A stretch of DNA of 64,000 bases from Adiantum capillus-veneris (GCA_014529385.2 CM043962.1:40464598-40528597), one strand, 5' to 3'; counted from the first letter of the stretch, positions 20,242 through 32,503 are shown. Notes: generated by a model not told the origin, from the sequence alone. Made by a program: numbers and translations.

Positions 20242-22421
20242 TTAGATGAATCCTTCAACTCTCGAATTTTTTTGTAGATTAATACCTCGATTTTTGGAGA
20301 GCGCTTGAGCGGCTTGGATGAGATCCTTGCACATCTTTAGCCTCTCTTTTTGATACCCTGGGTGAGGGTACATTAGCCACCTATCCTCTTGGGTTTGGTT
20401 AGGCTTTAACCTAGCATCATAAGCTTTTAAGATCGTGTCCAAGGGTTCAAAGATCTTGTCCACCAAGATAGATCCATCCTCTTGATGGTATATTGCCTTT
20501 TTCCTTAAGGTCTCTTTCCATCCTCAACTATTCCTCTATTTGTAGTAATTTGGTTTCCATACCCGTTTTTTCTTTTGCTCGTTTGGCTTTTATCTTGTCT
20601 CGTTTTGCCTCCCAGGGTTTCCTGGGGGTTGTGACAGACAAATTTTCTATCTCTGTTTGGTTGGTTAAGATGTTCCTTGCAGCCTCATGTGCTTGGGCTC
20701 TCGTTACCGCGCTTATCGGAATGGTTGGTTTTGTTTTTTATCCACTTGAGCTTGGCACGATTTCTATTTTGTTCATGGTTGCTTTCCCTTTGTTATCAGG
20801 GTTTTTTGGACAATGTGGAATGAGATGGTCCTTTGTGTCGACAAATCCTTGCCCAATGATCACCGTCGCATTCATAGCATGGTCCTACAAGTGGTGGAGA
20901 AGCTTGTGGAGACCCCATTGGTTGTCCTGTTCTAGGAGGATATCCCCTAGGTTTGTAGTTTTGGTTTTCCATGAACATAAGCATATTTTTATCAAGACCA
21001 AGTAATGGTTTTTTGTTGGTTGTGCTATGTATGAGGGCTCTAGCATCTCTTAAGGAACCATCCATGGAATTTGTCCCTCCGAAGCATATGCATTCCCGTC
21101 AAACCCCCTCTCATAGGTATTGTCTAAATCTTCTCGGTATGAAACTACCTGGACCATACTCTGATCAGAAGGTGCTTCTATAGGTTGAGAAATCCTTACC
21201 ATGGCCCTGTTTTCCTGGGGTAAAGGAGGTTGATGCCCCAACAAAGGTTGAGGTTTTTCTTGCCCTTGGATTGCATTATTTGGCCCTTCTTGGTATCTTC
21301 GAGGGGGTGGAAACTGTTGCCCTCCATGTGGTCCGTATTGTCTCTCTCTAACATAGTTTCTATTATAGAAACATGCGTGGGTTTCATGATTTTTCCATTT
21401 TTGTTCAGTAGCACACCACTTCAGCACACGGTATATTTACTCTTAGCCTCTGTTGAAGATTGCACCACTCAGTTGGATGATCTCCTCCACAAGTGTCACA
21501 TTTTTGGGTGGGCGGTTGTCGAGTGTTTGGGTTCGTCCTATTTCCTTGATTCATCCTTCTGATCACTTCTTCGAACATTTGATCAATGTCCGGCACAGTT
21601 GGGTTTTGCCCGCTCAGTTTCATTGTGGACTCACTAGTGGTTGAATAGGTGCTACTCATCCCTTGGTCTGTGTCTTCTATCACCTCTCCATATGCCTTGC
21701 AATTGTCTACCAGATACAATGCCTCTTTTGCAACTTGCTCAAAAGTAACACCTGTCTTTAAGGACAAGTCTTTTTTGAGAGTGTCATTTCGTAACCCTTC
21801 TATGAAAAGGACTATCAGTATCTCATTCTGAGGTAGTTCTCTCATAGGACATCTTTCTATGTATTGATTGAAACGAAGTGAGGCTTCCTTCATCTTTTCC
21901 TTCTCCTTTTGTTTAAATGCATAGATCTGGGAGACAATATTATGCTTAATTCCTCTCTTTGAGAATTCCTTAGTGAATTCTTAGAGAAGTTGCTCAATAC
22001 TTGAGAATTCCAAGTTATTTAAAGGTTGAAAGCAGGTAATATCAGTTCCTTCTAAAGTCAACCCAAAACCTTCATATTGAGTATGGAAATCAGTTACCTA
22101 TTCCGGTCTCAACACTTGTTTGAAGATCGAAACATGGGCATACGGATTTCCCGATCCACTTTACTTTTGGGGTACACATTTTGCCACTTGAGATGGTCGC
22201 ATGCGTCTGGACTCCGTAACCATCCTCTAGTCCTCCTGGTGTGGTCTCTCTAGGTCCAACCCCGTTGATCCCACAGGCCCTGTGCTCAAAAATCGTTCAT
22301 GTCCAAATGAATCTTCCACTCTGGTTCTCACTGGACTCACATGCGCAGTTTCTGGTCGCATGTGAGTAGTCGTGGTTTTCACTTCTTCTAGATTTACATA
22401 GTATTGGTGGAGTGGTCCCAC
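20242..22421 (-). pseudogene. Tat/Ogre-like gag and nucleocapsid, fragmented
   Basis: The frame at 21893-21405 reads KEASLRFNQYIERCPMREL, then VLFIEGLRNDTLKKDL and EVAKEALYLVDNCKAYG, typical gypsy capsid C-terminal sequence, and a knuckle CDTCGGDHPTEWC (CX2CX3HX4C). A frame at 21427-21050 is Gln/Pro-rich. 21065-20796 has a second knuckle, CYECDGDHWARIC, of the same spacing, and 20466-20242 follows. Upstream, 22421-22227 with MRPSQVAKC just beyond is the N-terminal part, matched by 31124-30741. Stops and frameshifts join these pieces, and 22226-21900 has further gag sequence with stops. Confidence 0.72.
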
Positions 22422-22651
22422 AAAATATATATATCATTCTAACTCCTTACAATCCATAGGAAAGTATTTTCAGCCATATTTGTCCATTATAATCACGTGA
22501 ATACTTCTTCCATATGTGTAAGTAAAAACGTATATTTTTTTTGCGGTCAGTCAATTCCTTGATGCGGGGCTCATCACATTTATTAACAGAGTGTTTGTCC
22601 TCCATTATTAAATTTATATAACCCCACATAAGTGTTGTCTATATTAAGCCG

Positions 22652-23221
22652 TTATGTCTCATTGGTGCGTCTGAGTACCGCGTTTTGCTTATCCATTTCG
22701 GGTGGTTCATTTTCTAGCTCTTCATCTACCTTGTCCTTGGTGTCAATCATCCCCCATTTGTCCACAATAAAGGGGTTGTGAACCACTAAGTACATTATTT
22801 TCTCTCTGTTAAAGTATCTGACTTCGTCATAATCCACATTTACAAGGTCCTTGAACTCGCTTGGCTTATTCTCCAATTTAACACAATAGCGGTCCATTCC
22901 ATCCTTATAGATTTTGTCCTTAAGCACATTTTCAAATTGAAACTTTAAATACAATAATTTCACGTGAGATGTAGGTTGAAAAGGACCCTCCCCCATGGAA
23001 GCCATTTTCTTAGGGTTCAACTTGTCCTCAATCATTAGATTGTATGATCTTTTTGACGAGGTTTCAAAAAAGCTTTTCTCTACAATGGGTTCTAAAGGAT
23101 GCAGTGGTCTTTGATTCACGCTACCTTTAATTGAATGATTGCTCACTTGGTCTATGATGTTGAGATTCCTATTCTGGTACAATCTTCTTGATCGCAAATT
23201 TGTGAAGAATTGGTATTGCAA
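22652..23221 (-). CDS. Extra ORF upstream of gag in the Tat/Ogre-like element
   Basis: An open frame of 189 residues. It contains LHPLEPIVEKSFFETSSKRSY, then HVKLLYLKFQF, IYKDGMDRYCVKLE and SEFKDLVNVDYDEV, and a charged, acidic C-terminus. Its partner at 32340-32503 plus 38264-38520 (+ strand) conserves LEPI, TSS, LKFQF, IYKDGMD and YCVKLE, showing it is a conserved coding unit of this family. Ogre elements carry an ORF1 of unknown function at this position; the assignment here rests on position only. I do not know its function. It lies about 230 bp upstream of the gag N-terminal piece. Confidence 0.6.
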   Translation of the reverse strand: MQYQFFTNLRSRRLYQNRNLNIIDQVSNHSIKGSVNQRPLHPLEPIVEKSFFETSSKRSYNLMIEDKLNPKKMASMGEGPFQPTSHVKLLYLKFQFENVLKDKIYKDGMDRYCVKLENKPSEFKDLVNVDYDEVRYFNREKIMYLVVHNPFIVDKWGMIDTKDKVDEELENEPPEMDKQNAVLRRTNET

Positions 23222-23519
23222 AATCCAAACCGGGTTACCTCATTAGCTAGCCTGAATTCCCCATTTTGATCTTACTTGTTGGGTAGTATTTTCTAGTACT
23301 TGCAATCTGTCAAAAAATGCTTGATAGCTGTGAGTTTACAGCCATTCTTGTTAGTTCTAGCTTTCAAGCGACAAAATTTAACGAGGTTTTTCAATAGTAC
23401 ACAATTTTACTCACAACATCAACAATTCAGGTCCAATTTTACTTTTGAAAAAGCCACCAGGTTCCTGTGGACTACCTCTCTATGTGGTCAATTTTTGCTT
23501 TTATTATGACTCACGAGGA

Positions 23520-24649
23520 ACATGGATCGCAAACTATGTTGGAAAGCCAAATTGACTTTTCTTAGTACCATCAGATTCAGCATGATTAGTAGGTTCTATG
23601 GCATCAAAATTTTTGGAAATGGACCTCTGGATTGAAAATTAGGTCAATTCTGACACTTTGCCAAAGTTCTTTGTAGTTTTGGGCTTTTGTTCTGGTTTTT
23701 TATATCCAAATTCAATTTTGCAAAGGCCACTAGACTCCCTATGACGTCCTCTAGCTATGGTGCAAATTTTGTATCAAATTGTATCAGAGGAACATGGATC
23801 GCAATCCATGTACCTCAGTGCCAGAATGTATTGAAACTTGACACACACAGCTAGTCCTTGGTCTACTGATGTTGGCTATATGGTTTTTGAGTTAGGTCAA
23901 CCAAAAACATCTTTAGGGTCTATTTCAATGGTTTCCCCCTTGATCTATTTTATACCCTTTTGGCCTACCTTTTGACCTTTTTTTATAAGAGTTCTTTGGG
24001 AGAAAGTACTTCAAATGTTGTCATTTTTCTACCTGCCAATTATCAACTCAAAATTCAAAAAAGGTACATGGATCGTGATCCATGTTTTGCAAGATTTTGG
24101 CATGACTTTTGGTGAGTTTGTGACAGAGGGTATGGTGATGCTCTTTCCCAAATATTTTTGGATTTGTCCCATTTTTTCCAAATCAAAAGCAAGATTTTGT
24201 GTCTGCTTGCGGTTTTTTGCAAACAACTCCTATTTTGGTATTTTTATCAGGTTTTTTCACTTTTTTGTTGTGGCTCCTTTTGAAAAATTTGTTTCCTTAG
24301 TTCTCAGGAGTGCACTGGTCCAATTTCCCTTACAAATGTCCACCAGGTACATGGATCGCGATCCATGTTGGGCAGCATCTGGTCATGATTTTTGTCCTGT
24401 TGGTTCTATGATTCTAGTTGATCCCAATTCTCACCCCTTTTTGAATTTGGACAAATAAAAGTTTAGTTTTGTCAAATTTTCTCAATTTTCAAGGTTTTGC
24501 TCTGCTTAACCCAATTTCTTGATTTAGATGATCTTTTAGCACTCCATTTCTAGCCAAACTCAAGGTTCTAATGCCTAAGAGTCTATTCTAAGCAAAGGAA
24601 ACAATTTTTGCTCACTTTGCCTGAAAAGTACATGGATCACGATCCATGT
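23520..24649. repeat. Array of five 20-bp dyads at ~275-bp spacing
   Basis: The sequence ACATGGATCGCGATCCATGT or a close variant occurs at 23520, 23792, 24066, 24349 and 24630, with spacings of 272, 274, 283 and 281 bases. The spacer sequence is diverged, but the dyads are kept. A decayed one is at 25526-25545 in the LTR. They lie in the leader of the Tat/Ogre-like element. The arrangement suggests an old tandem repeat in which the palindrome is under constraint. Confidence 0.9.
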
Positions 24650-25171
24650 TGGATAGGAAAGCTGAAAAAATTCTGCACAATCTGTCTTTAGCAAGATTGT
24701 ATATCCCCTTTTTGCAAGTTTTGTTGGATTTGGTTCAGCTTTGAGGCTCTGACCATCAATTTTATAACTTTTCGGAGTTATGGTCTTCGGTACCAAAATA
24801 AGGTTTTGGACAGTTTTTATCCTGATCCTTTTGGCCCAAATTGATGGTGAAAATTTCTACTTAACCTACTCCTATAAATTGAAATAAATGCACAAAAATA
24901 AATGAATTTAATAGTACAAAAATGACAACGGAGTGTGTGGTGAAATAGTCCTTTCCAAGCATGGAAAAATCAGAGAACAAAATACTCTCTTGTACTTCAC
25001 TCACAGCTTTCTTTGCTCATAAGGAGTAGCACTGGCTAGTCTTGGAGTCCGGTCTCTACTAAGCACTAAACCTACATCTAGATGCTTTATTGTCTATGTG
25101 TAAGCGTAATGGGTGTCGAAAGATTTGGAAGGGATTTTTCGTACAACTGAGTCACTCATCACCTAAGGATC

Positions 25172-25193
25172 GAGTTTCTCGGCAACGACGCCA
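25172..25193 (-). other. Primer binding site, tRNA-Asp type
   Basis: On the - strand this reads TGGCGTCGTTGCCGAGAAAC, close to the TGGCGCCGTTGCCGGGGA site of Tat and Athila type elements, primed by tRNA-Asp. It ends one base inside the TG that starts the LTR at 25195. Confidence 0.75.
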
Positions 25194-25194
25194 A

Positions 25195-25900
25195 TGTTAG
25201 CGGGTCGCCGCGACGGACATGTGCAGCATAGGCTTTTGTACTAAAATAATGTCAATATGCAAGGAAGAAACTCGGGATGGGGCACGGAGACTTAATGAGA
25301 GTGTCAATATCACCAAATTAAACTTAGAGGGCTATTTATACTACGACAAAAGCAAATCAACCACTTTCTAGTCAGAAAATAAGTCTATGTCCAATCTCAC
25401 CGCTCTATGTCATCACGCCTTTTTGGCATCCAAACGAATTCAAAATAATGCAACGAAACTTAAGGAGAGGTATTACAACACCTAAGGGTACAATCCTACC
25501 AAGTTCTACAGTCATCTGGGAAGGTACATAAATAACGATCCATCACAAAAAATGTGCAGAAAATTGAAACAGAACTACACAGAAAGGTCCCCCTTAAGCG
25601 TAGAAACACTTATCCAAGGTCAAAACATAAAAAAATAACCATTTAAGACCTCAAATCAATGCATTTAACTCACAAACAATACGTCGCGAACCACAACAGA
25701 ATCGAGAATGATTACACTTAGATTGTAGAGCAAGAGACAAGAAACACAATGTGCTATTTGGAATTAAATTCTAATTACTAGACAAGGAGGAAAGCGGAGT
25801 ATAAATTATAGCAGCAAGACGCTCTCACAGTCGACGTCCAATACTTTTTCAAACTAATGATAATGTGTTTTTCAAAACTAAGGGTTTTGACATAAGAGCT
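25195..25900 (-). repeat. Tat/Ogre-like 5' LTR, end approximate
   Basis: The + strand starts TGTTAGCGGGTCGCCG right after the primer site. The far end is not fixed, because no second copy is in the window. A degenerate dyad copy lies at 25526-25545. No gene inside. Confidence 0.55.
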
Positions 25901-26354
25901 AAGGGGACTTTCCCATGGGCATTTGGCCACCTACAAGGGGTGTAGACTCAGAGAGGTTAAGAGGGCATGACAAAATATATTACAATTGGGAATCCATATT
26001 AGTAGAATTACACCGCTTCTTTCAAGAAAATGAGCGAGTACAACACGGTTTGGTGTACATCCTCCTTTTACATGTCAGTCCGTTGCGTCCATCAAACAAT
26101 AGGCCATTTCCAGTATAAAAGTTATGATTGCTATTGCTATCAGTATCATCTCTGTCAATATCTGGGTGAACTTTGAAGGTTGATAGATATTCTTCCTTGC
26201 TAGAAAACTATATAGCTCTTCTATATACACTCCGTCTGTCTCTTTATATAAGTGGTATCCTGGATGGTGATGTGTTGCATGATGAAAGCCACCAATAGTG
26301 TAAGTAAAATCTACTACACAAAGATATTTGAGCATGATCTACAACCATTCCAAC

Positions 26355-26355
<1 letters not shown>
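25901..26355. other. Non-coding stretch, nothing recognised
   Basis: No frame or repeat I can support. Confidence 0.6.

Positions 26356-26430
<75 letters not shown>
26356..26430. repeat. (GA)n microsatellite, ~75 bp
   Basis: Uninterrupted GA dinucleotides. Arg-Glu and Leu-Ser frames across it are artefacts. Confidence 0.97.
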
Positions 26431-26433
<3 letters not shown>

Positions 26434-26800
26434 CATGTGAGAGACATGGAGTGGCAGAGTTCCACCCTAGCTGCATAGACACCAAAGACAGGTGCACCTT
26501 TTGGTATTTGTTATTATTGATTTTCCAAAACACAACTCTTGATGTTCTGACTTGCTTCGAGACTTTGTGTCCACATGCACTCGAGAAGTGGCCCTTTGGG
26601 CACTTATACACTTATAAGGGATGCCAAAAGCAAAGCCCCATAAATCTTCAATTCTAAAAGCATTAAGATCCAAAAGCATCTGCATCTAAACGTTAGCATG
26701 GAAATTGCCAAAAATTTGCGAGCATATTTTGTGGAAACTTGTACGGGTCGCCACATCAACATGCCGTCAAAAATTTCAAAAAATACGTACCACGTTGTAG
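26431..26800. other. Non-coding stretch, nothing recognised
   Basis: No supported feature. Confidence 0.6.
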
Positions 26801-27480
26801 TTAGTGTATATTGTGGGCTTTTTCTTGCCTAGAACTTTTGTAGAGCTTCTTTAACCTTTGAGTAGGCAATATCCAACTCATGTAAGAATTTGTCGAGGAT
26901 CGGTGGGACTTTACAAGTTCCCTCAATGATCTCAAAGGGTGCCTTTCCAATTGAGGACTGAGTAGTGTTATTGTAGGAAAATTCCAATTATTCTCCCACA
27001 AGTTCTTATGATCTAAGACATAGGTCTTGAGAAGGTCAACTATTGTGGAGTTTGCATTTTTTGATTTGTCATCAGTTTGCGGGTGGAAAGATGATGAGAA
27101 CTTCAATCTCGTGTTGATGTTGTCAATGAGAGCTATCCAAAAGAGACTTATCTATTATGGATCTAGGTCACTAACTATAGAGTGGGGCATCCCATGCAGT
27201 TGAAAGATACTTTGTAAGAACAAAGTTTCCATCTGATTTGCTTTGATGGGCTTCATCACGGGAATGAAATGCGCTTGTTTTCTAAGCAGTCAATGATGGT
27301 CCAAATTCCATTACATCCTAATGATATAGTTGGCAAATCAAAGATGAAGTCCATTGCAATGCTTCCCCAAGGTTGAGTAGGTATGAAAAGCACATGTAAC
27401 GAATTGAAGGCTTTGTGATGGTTGTACTTCAGGATGACCTCGGATTGAAGAAGATAAGCACAAGCTTAGGCTTGTTGCTA
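26801..27480 (-). pseudogene. Gypsy integrase remnant related to GypA
   Basis: The - strand frame 27106-26801 reads MKFSSSFHPQTDDKSKNAN and then VDLLKTYVLDH, clearly the integrase core helix of a chromovirus (compare YHAQTDGQSEIAN at about 6770 in GypA). Upstream to 27480 the same strand has HGMPHSIVSD-like and FSKQAHF-like traces with stops. There are no LTRs next to it, so this is an orphan fragment. Confidence 0.75.
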
Positions 27481-27574
27481 GCATTTTTAATTTTCAGCCC
27501 TTTCCCTCATCGAATCAATCCTCCTCTTATAATGCTAGCCCACCTACAGCTATCAAGCTGATGACACTCATTGA

Positions 27575-27960
27575 GCCTCTCTCTTGGCCATTCTCTTGTT
27601 GCATCGAGTGCTCCCATTGCTGCCCATCATTAGATGTGTTTTTAGCCCTCATTCTTGCTACAAATCTATTGCATTTTGCATGCTAGATCTATGTTTTTGC
27701 ATCCAAGATTCATCTCTTCATTCCTCTCACATCGAGAGTGAAAATAATACCTAGATGTAGCCCTTGGTGTCCATCAAAACCCCACATTGAGATGGATCCA
27801 AAGATGCATCAAATCAGCCCCAAAGGTGCTTCAGTTAGAAGAGTTGTTATGGTGACATTCCCCATGGAGTTAGTAGAGGATGCATTTGAGGTATTGCATT
27901 GTGTACATTCCATTTATGCAATTAAAAGAAAATACCACATCAATAATGGTGTGGGGTGCC
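27575..27960. repeat. Unclassified ~390-bp repeat, copy 1
   Basis: Recurs at 28550-28940, offset about 990 bases, same orientation. Shared blocks include CATGCTAGATCTA, CCCCACATTGAG and GATGCATCAAATCAGCCCC-like sequence. A frame in each copy keeps related residues (RIQRCIKSAP versus KMHQISPKGA), but frames and stops differ and I recognise no protein. The (CT)n tract lies between the copies. Confidence 0.8.
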
Positions 27961-28004
27961 CTTGAGAGGGTTGATTAAGACCCCATCGGGTGTCATTCTC
28001 CTCT

Positions 28005-28120
<116 letters not shown>

Positions 28121-28549
28121 GAACCATCATTCAAGGAAGGAAAGAAGTAAAGATTTGTGGAAGTGTAAAGTCTAGAACTTGCATGAAAGAGAATAAGGTC
28201 ATCTTGATCTTTAAAATTTTCCAGAGATTTACATGGTTCATTAGATGTGTCAATGATAGGAACACCTATCAAATCAGAGATCAATCCAACTAAGATTAGG
28301 GTTCTTATTTTATGTGCTATCTATCATATGGGAGTGATCTTTCATTTTTAGGGCTTTTTGGAGAGTTCCAATAAACATGACCATGAAGGCTGCATTTGTA
28401 GCATCTTCCTTCTGATTGGTATTGTGCCATCTCTTCAAAAGTCAAATGTCGAGTAGAAGTGGTGGAGATTGTACTAGTTTGCGATCATATTTTTTGGGAC
28501 TATTCGGACACTAGCCTCGTTTGCAGCCCTTGGAAAAATCAGCAACCAT

Positions 28550-28940
28550 CGAGTCACTCTCCTAGCCATTCTATCATGGCATCAAGTGCTTCCATTGTTG
28601 TACATCATTTTCTCCATCATCATTTGCATTCTCAGTTTTTGTTCTCATGACAGATTTGCTACATTTTCCATGCTAGATCTACATTTTTGTAGCGATATTT
28701 TAGCCCTTCATTCCTCTCACATCAAAATCACAAATACGCCCCAAATCTACCCCTTGGTGGCCATCAGTGACCCCACATTGAGGCGGATCCAAAGGTGCAT
28801 CAAATCAGCCCCGGAAAGAGTTACCGTGGCAACATTCCCCATTGAGTCAGTAGAGTCTACATTGAGGTATTCCATTTGTGTACATTCCATTTACACAATC
28901 AGAAGCAAGTACCACATCAGCAACAATGTGGGGGGCTATG
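28550..28940. repeat. Unclassified ~390-bp repeat, copy 2
   Basis: Partner of 27575-27960, diverged by substitutions and small indels. Confidence 0.8.
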
Positions 28941-30559
28941 TGGATGTATTGTATTCCTTTATTTCCAATGATGATGAGAAAAAGTGAAAGAAGCAAAAAA
29001 AAAGTAAGAAAAGTAGATCCAAGAAAAAGGCTAGAAAGCAATTTAGTATATTATGTTCATCTTCTACTTTCTCTCCAATCTTAATTCAAATCAAATGGCC
29101 GACTTAAACCTAAAATTTTCAAACATGTTATATTGATGGCTCACACTTTAGGTCGAGTGGAGCTACTATTGGCCCCGAGGGGCATGCTATGAGTTGTCCA
29201 CATTCGAAGGGAGCAGATAATAGAGTACATCATAGAGTACCAGTAGCTCGTTGACGAGGAGTTGTAGGCTATTATATGTGAGCTACAAGAGACATTGATA
29301 TTTGTATGCTCAGATCTCAAAACCCTCATGCAAGACGAGCGCTTAGGTTGAATCTCTTAGGTTTGGATCAAGCTATAGAATTTTAGCTAGAGATACTTAG
29401 CTGCCAGCACAAACTACTCAACCACCATTTGGATGGTGACCTCACATAGCAAGATTAAGCTACATGGTATAAGTTCAATATCTAATTATCAAAATATATT
29501 TGCCCATAAACATTTATCTAATTACCTTTTTGTTAATTCATGGACTTAGTGTCTCTTCTCAACATATTTGATGACATACCTCTACGACCTTGAGACCCAA
29601 ACATCCTCTCTGTTAAGGTCCCACATGTCTACCACACCCTCACTAGGACCTGGTATTGAACACTAGGGACCATTTTGGAGACATGGATCGGCTCCTATGG
29701 CATCACATGAGACATTGACATGGGCAGGCCCATCGAAGGTGGATGCCTATTTTGCCAACGCATAGGATAGGTGTTGGAGCTTTATATGCATCGACTACAC
29801 ATAATTTGGCCATATATATCTATGTGTTAGAAATGTTTTCTAAATATTGACTTATTATATTCTTTGTTCTGTAATGTGGAGATTAGTTAGACCTCAAAAA
29901 AGGGTTTGTGATTGCCCAATTACAGTGAGAGTTTGGATTGGGATGGGACAAAAAATAAGTACTAAAGGAAATGACAAACCTTTCATAACATTGACGGAAC
30001 AATGCATGGTTAGAAAACACACATGTCACTTTCATATGTGGCTTACTGTTCTGAGAGTTGATACTTGTCAATATTTAACACTACATGGATGGTAGGTATA
30101 AGTTAAAAAGGTTTCAAGTAGGACATGGATAACAGCAGATAGGTTTATTGACACCTGTAATACATATTCAAGGCTAATAAATATGTTGTCTTGTTTATAT
30201 GGATGCAGGTGAGGACTCTATCTTTACTGAGGATCTTTTTGGTTTAGTTGTTGTCCATTATTGTCGAACCTGGCCTCTTTCACTTCATAATAAGTTGTTC
30301 TTGACTATATTATATAACAAAAACTAGAATGATACCTCATTCTCACTATGATGTGCAAAGATGAATCAAAGAATGAGTTGTCTTTGTGCTAATCATTGTC
30401 CTTTGTCTAAAGGCAACTCTCTTTTGAGCTATTATGTTTTGTTGCATATAAGTATAAGTCTAAAAATAGAAACACACACATCCTAAACACAAGATTATCC
30501 ATGGCTTAATGTTCTCAAAATGGATACTTGATGATATTTAACACTACATGGATAATAGA
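28941..30559. other. Long stretch without a recognised gene
   Basis: Several short frames, none with a family motif. An AT-rich stretch at 29500-29540 and poor coding character throughout. Confidence 0.55.
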
Positions 30560-31125
30560 TATAAGACTTGGAACACAGTATTATGCTTGATTTCCCTTTT
30601 AGATAATTCCTCAGTGAATTCATGCAAGAGTTTCTCTATATTTGGGTTGGAACCACATCAAGGTTGTTCCTTCCTTTGTCATCCCAAATCCTTCATATTG
30701 AGTGTATATATCCACAACGTATTCAGCTCTCAAAACTTGTTCAAAGAGTGAGACATGAGCATATGGATCTCTGGATCCATCGTACATTTTTGGAAACACA
30801 CTTAGCTACCTGAGATGGTCGCATTTGTTGTGTCTCTGCGACCATTCTCACTACTTCTGGCTCTCTTGCTAGTATATCTCTAGTCTCGTAACCCCTACTG
30901 AGAACACTAGCTGGAGTTCTTTCTATGGCTCTCTCCTCAAGCTGCACATCTCTCACTACTGTCAAGGTAATTGGATCCCTCGTCGTATATACTGTACTAG
31001 GAGTTCCACTACCCATATGGGTAGTCATTGCTGGAACCCTCAAATCCAAGGATCCCATTGGTTTAAGCACTAAAATTTTTTGTTGGCTCATTAAATCAGC
31101 AATCCTCAATATCTTTGGACTCATC
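30560..31125 (-). pseudogene. Second Tat/Ogre-like gag N-terminal fragment
   Basis: The frame 31124-30741 (MSPKILRIADLMSQQKILVL, then VVRMVAETQQMRPSQVAKCV) matches the N-terminal gag region at 22421-22160, including MRPSQVAKC. Downstream to 30560 the sequence keeps the counterpart of 22160-21960 with stops. No LTR adjoins it. A residual fragment of the same family as 20210-25900. Confidence 0.7.
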
Positions 31126-32339
31126 TTTTTGTGTTCATTAGGAAGAGAATGGGGTCTAAGAGGGCCTCTTTATTTGGTAGTTTAAGGAATTCAAACCTTT
31201 AGTATTAAAAAAGTAATCAAAGCACAGTTTTTGAATTCAAACAGGAAAAACAACTAGTTTATTTGAATTCAAAGTTTCCCCCCAAAATGTAATTTAAAAT
31301 CTAGCAAGTAAAACCATATCATGTAGCATATATATGGAAAGAGCTCAATGCGTAGATTGTAAATCTATGATCTCCGCTCAAATCGGAGATCACATGTGGG
31401 AGTTATGGAAGGCCAAAAATCATAAAATTTTCCACCTCCTTTTTTGGGGGGGAAAGTGTATCCTTTGACCACTCTTACACATCTCTTACACACCCACCAT
31501 TCTTGCACACATGGCGTATACCTATTTGTCAAAATGTTAATCACCTCCATAAGCTCATGGCAAATAAAGAGGCCCTCCTACACCCCATCCTCTTCCTAAT
31601 GTTAGCCTAATATCCGGTACAATAGATCTAATCATACTATCCTACTAGCATATATTGCATTGAAGCTGATCAATTACAATGCATGGAAAATAACTTGAAT
31701 AAGATTTGTTGAGATAAAGAGGTGAAGGTCATTGAAGTCTACTTCTTCATTGGTACCACAAGAACTAATGCAACTATCATAGCTCATGGTAGAGAAGTCT
31801 CTCAGACCTAATGGATCCATGATCAAATCCCTCGAAAGAATTAGACCACCGTGTGTACCTCTCAAATTTTGGGGATCACGAGGTTTATTCACCCTATAGA
31901 CAATCTCCTAGTATTTTATAGAATCAATGTAAAGGGATCATTGGACAAGTCAATTGTGGATATGAAATTGGCTCTAGGGGGAAACTCATGTAAGAACTGT
32001 ACATATGAATAAAAGTCAATTAATTGATCTCTCTTATTTGCAATGGTATTTGAAATTTTGTCTTGAGAAAGCTGAAAAACTAGTTAAGTATATAAGGCTA
32101 AGTTAGTATGTGCTATATAGGATGCTCTATATACATCTCTTCAAGAGAAGAAATTACTTCTAAAGCAAGTTTGACACCCTCTTTCAAAGGGAAAGGAACT
32201 CAAATTTCAAGTCAGAGATTTTGAAGCTACCAAATAGGTAATAGATTGGGGTTTTGCAAGAGTGATTATTTCTTGATGTATTTGAGATTCAGTAGATCTA
32301 CCCAATTAGAAACCCTAGTGCAGGAGACCAAGTAAGAAA
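31126..32339. other. Stretch without a recognised gene; small hairpin
   Basis: A perfect 9-bp stem TGATCTCCG/CGGAGATCA lies at about 31367-31391. The rest has no supported frame. The left flank of the split extra ORF begins near 32340. Confidence 0.55.
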
Positions 32340-32503
32340 TATTTCAACAAAAGAGTGTGAATTAGGGACCAAATTCTCCCTTAGAACCGATCATTGAAGG
32401 AAATTTGTCTGACACATCATCAGAGAGATCTTATACCTACATGGCTAAGAGATTCAACAAGGTGAGTTTCAAGAAGGGACCAAACATAGGAACTGGACCA
32501 TCC
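32340..32503 (+). pseudogene. Extra-ORF homologue, 5' piece (cut by copia)
   Basis: On the + strand a frame reads PLEPIIEGNLSDTSSERSY and continues to the edge of the copia LTR. It matches the middle of the 22652-23221 ORF. The rest resumes at 38264 after the copia element. It shows the insertion target was a second member of the Tat/Ogre-like family, here on the + strand. Confidence 0.75.
32499..32503. repeat. Target site duplication CATCC, left copy of copia
   Basis: CATCC lies directly before the TG of the left LTR and again at 38264-38268 after the right LTR. Confidence 0.93.

Larger units (their letters stand above)
20210..25900 (-). mobile_element. Tat/Ogre-like Ty3/gypsy element, 5' portion only
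   Basis: On the - strand the order is LTR (from 25900 approximately to 25195), tRNA-Asp-type primer site, a ~2 kb leader with dyad repeats, an extra ORF (22652-23221) and gag (22421-20242). An additional ORF between leader and gag is a trait of Ogre/Tat elements. No protease, RT or integrase follows, so the element is truncated near 20210. The right LTR end is approximate, and there is no second LTR in the window. Confidence 0.7.

Noticed and set aside
20493-21005. A hydrophobic + strand frame that looks like membrane protein
   Set aside because: It is antisense to the Tat/Ogre-like gag zinc-knuckle region, so its composition is a reflection of the other strand.
23520-24649. CRISPR array
   Set aside because: Dyads are ~275 bp apart, spacers are not of a fixed short length, and the setting is a plant retroelement.
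29560-29830. A possible plant mobile-domain-like sequence
   Set aside because: The translation is stop-rich and the resemblance too slight to state.
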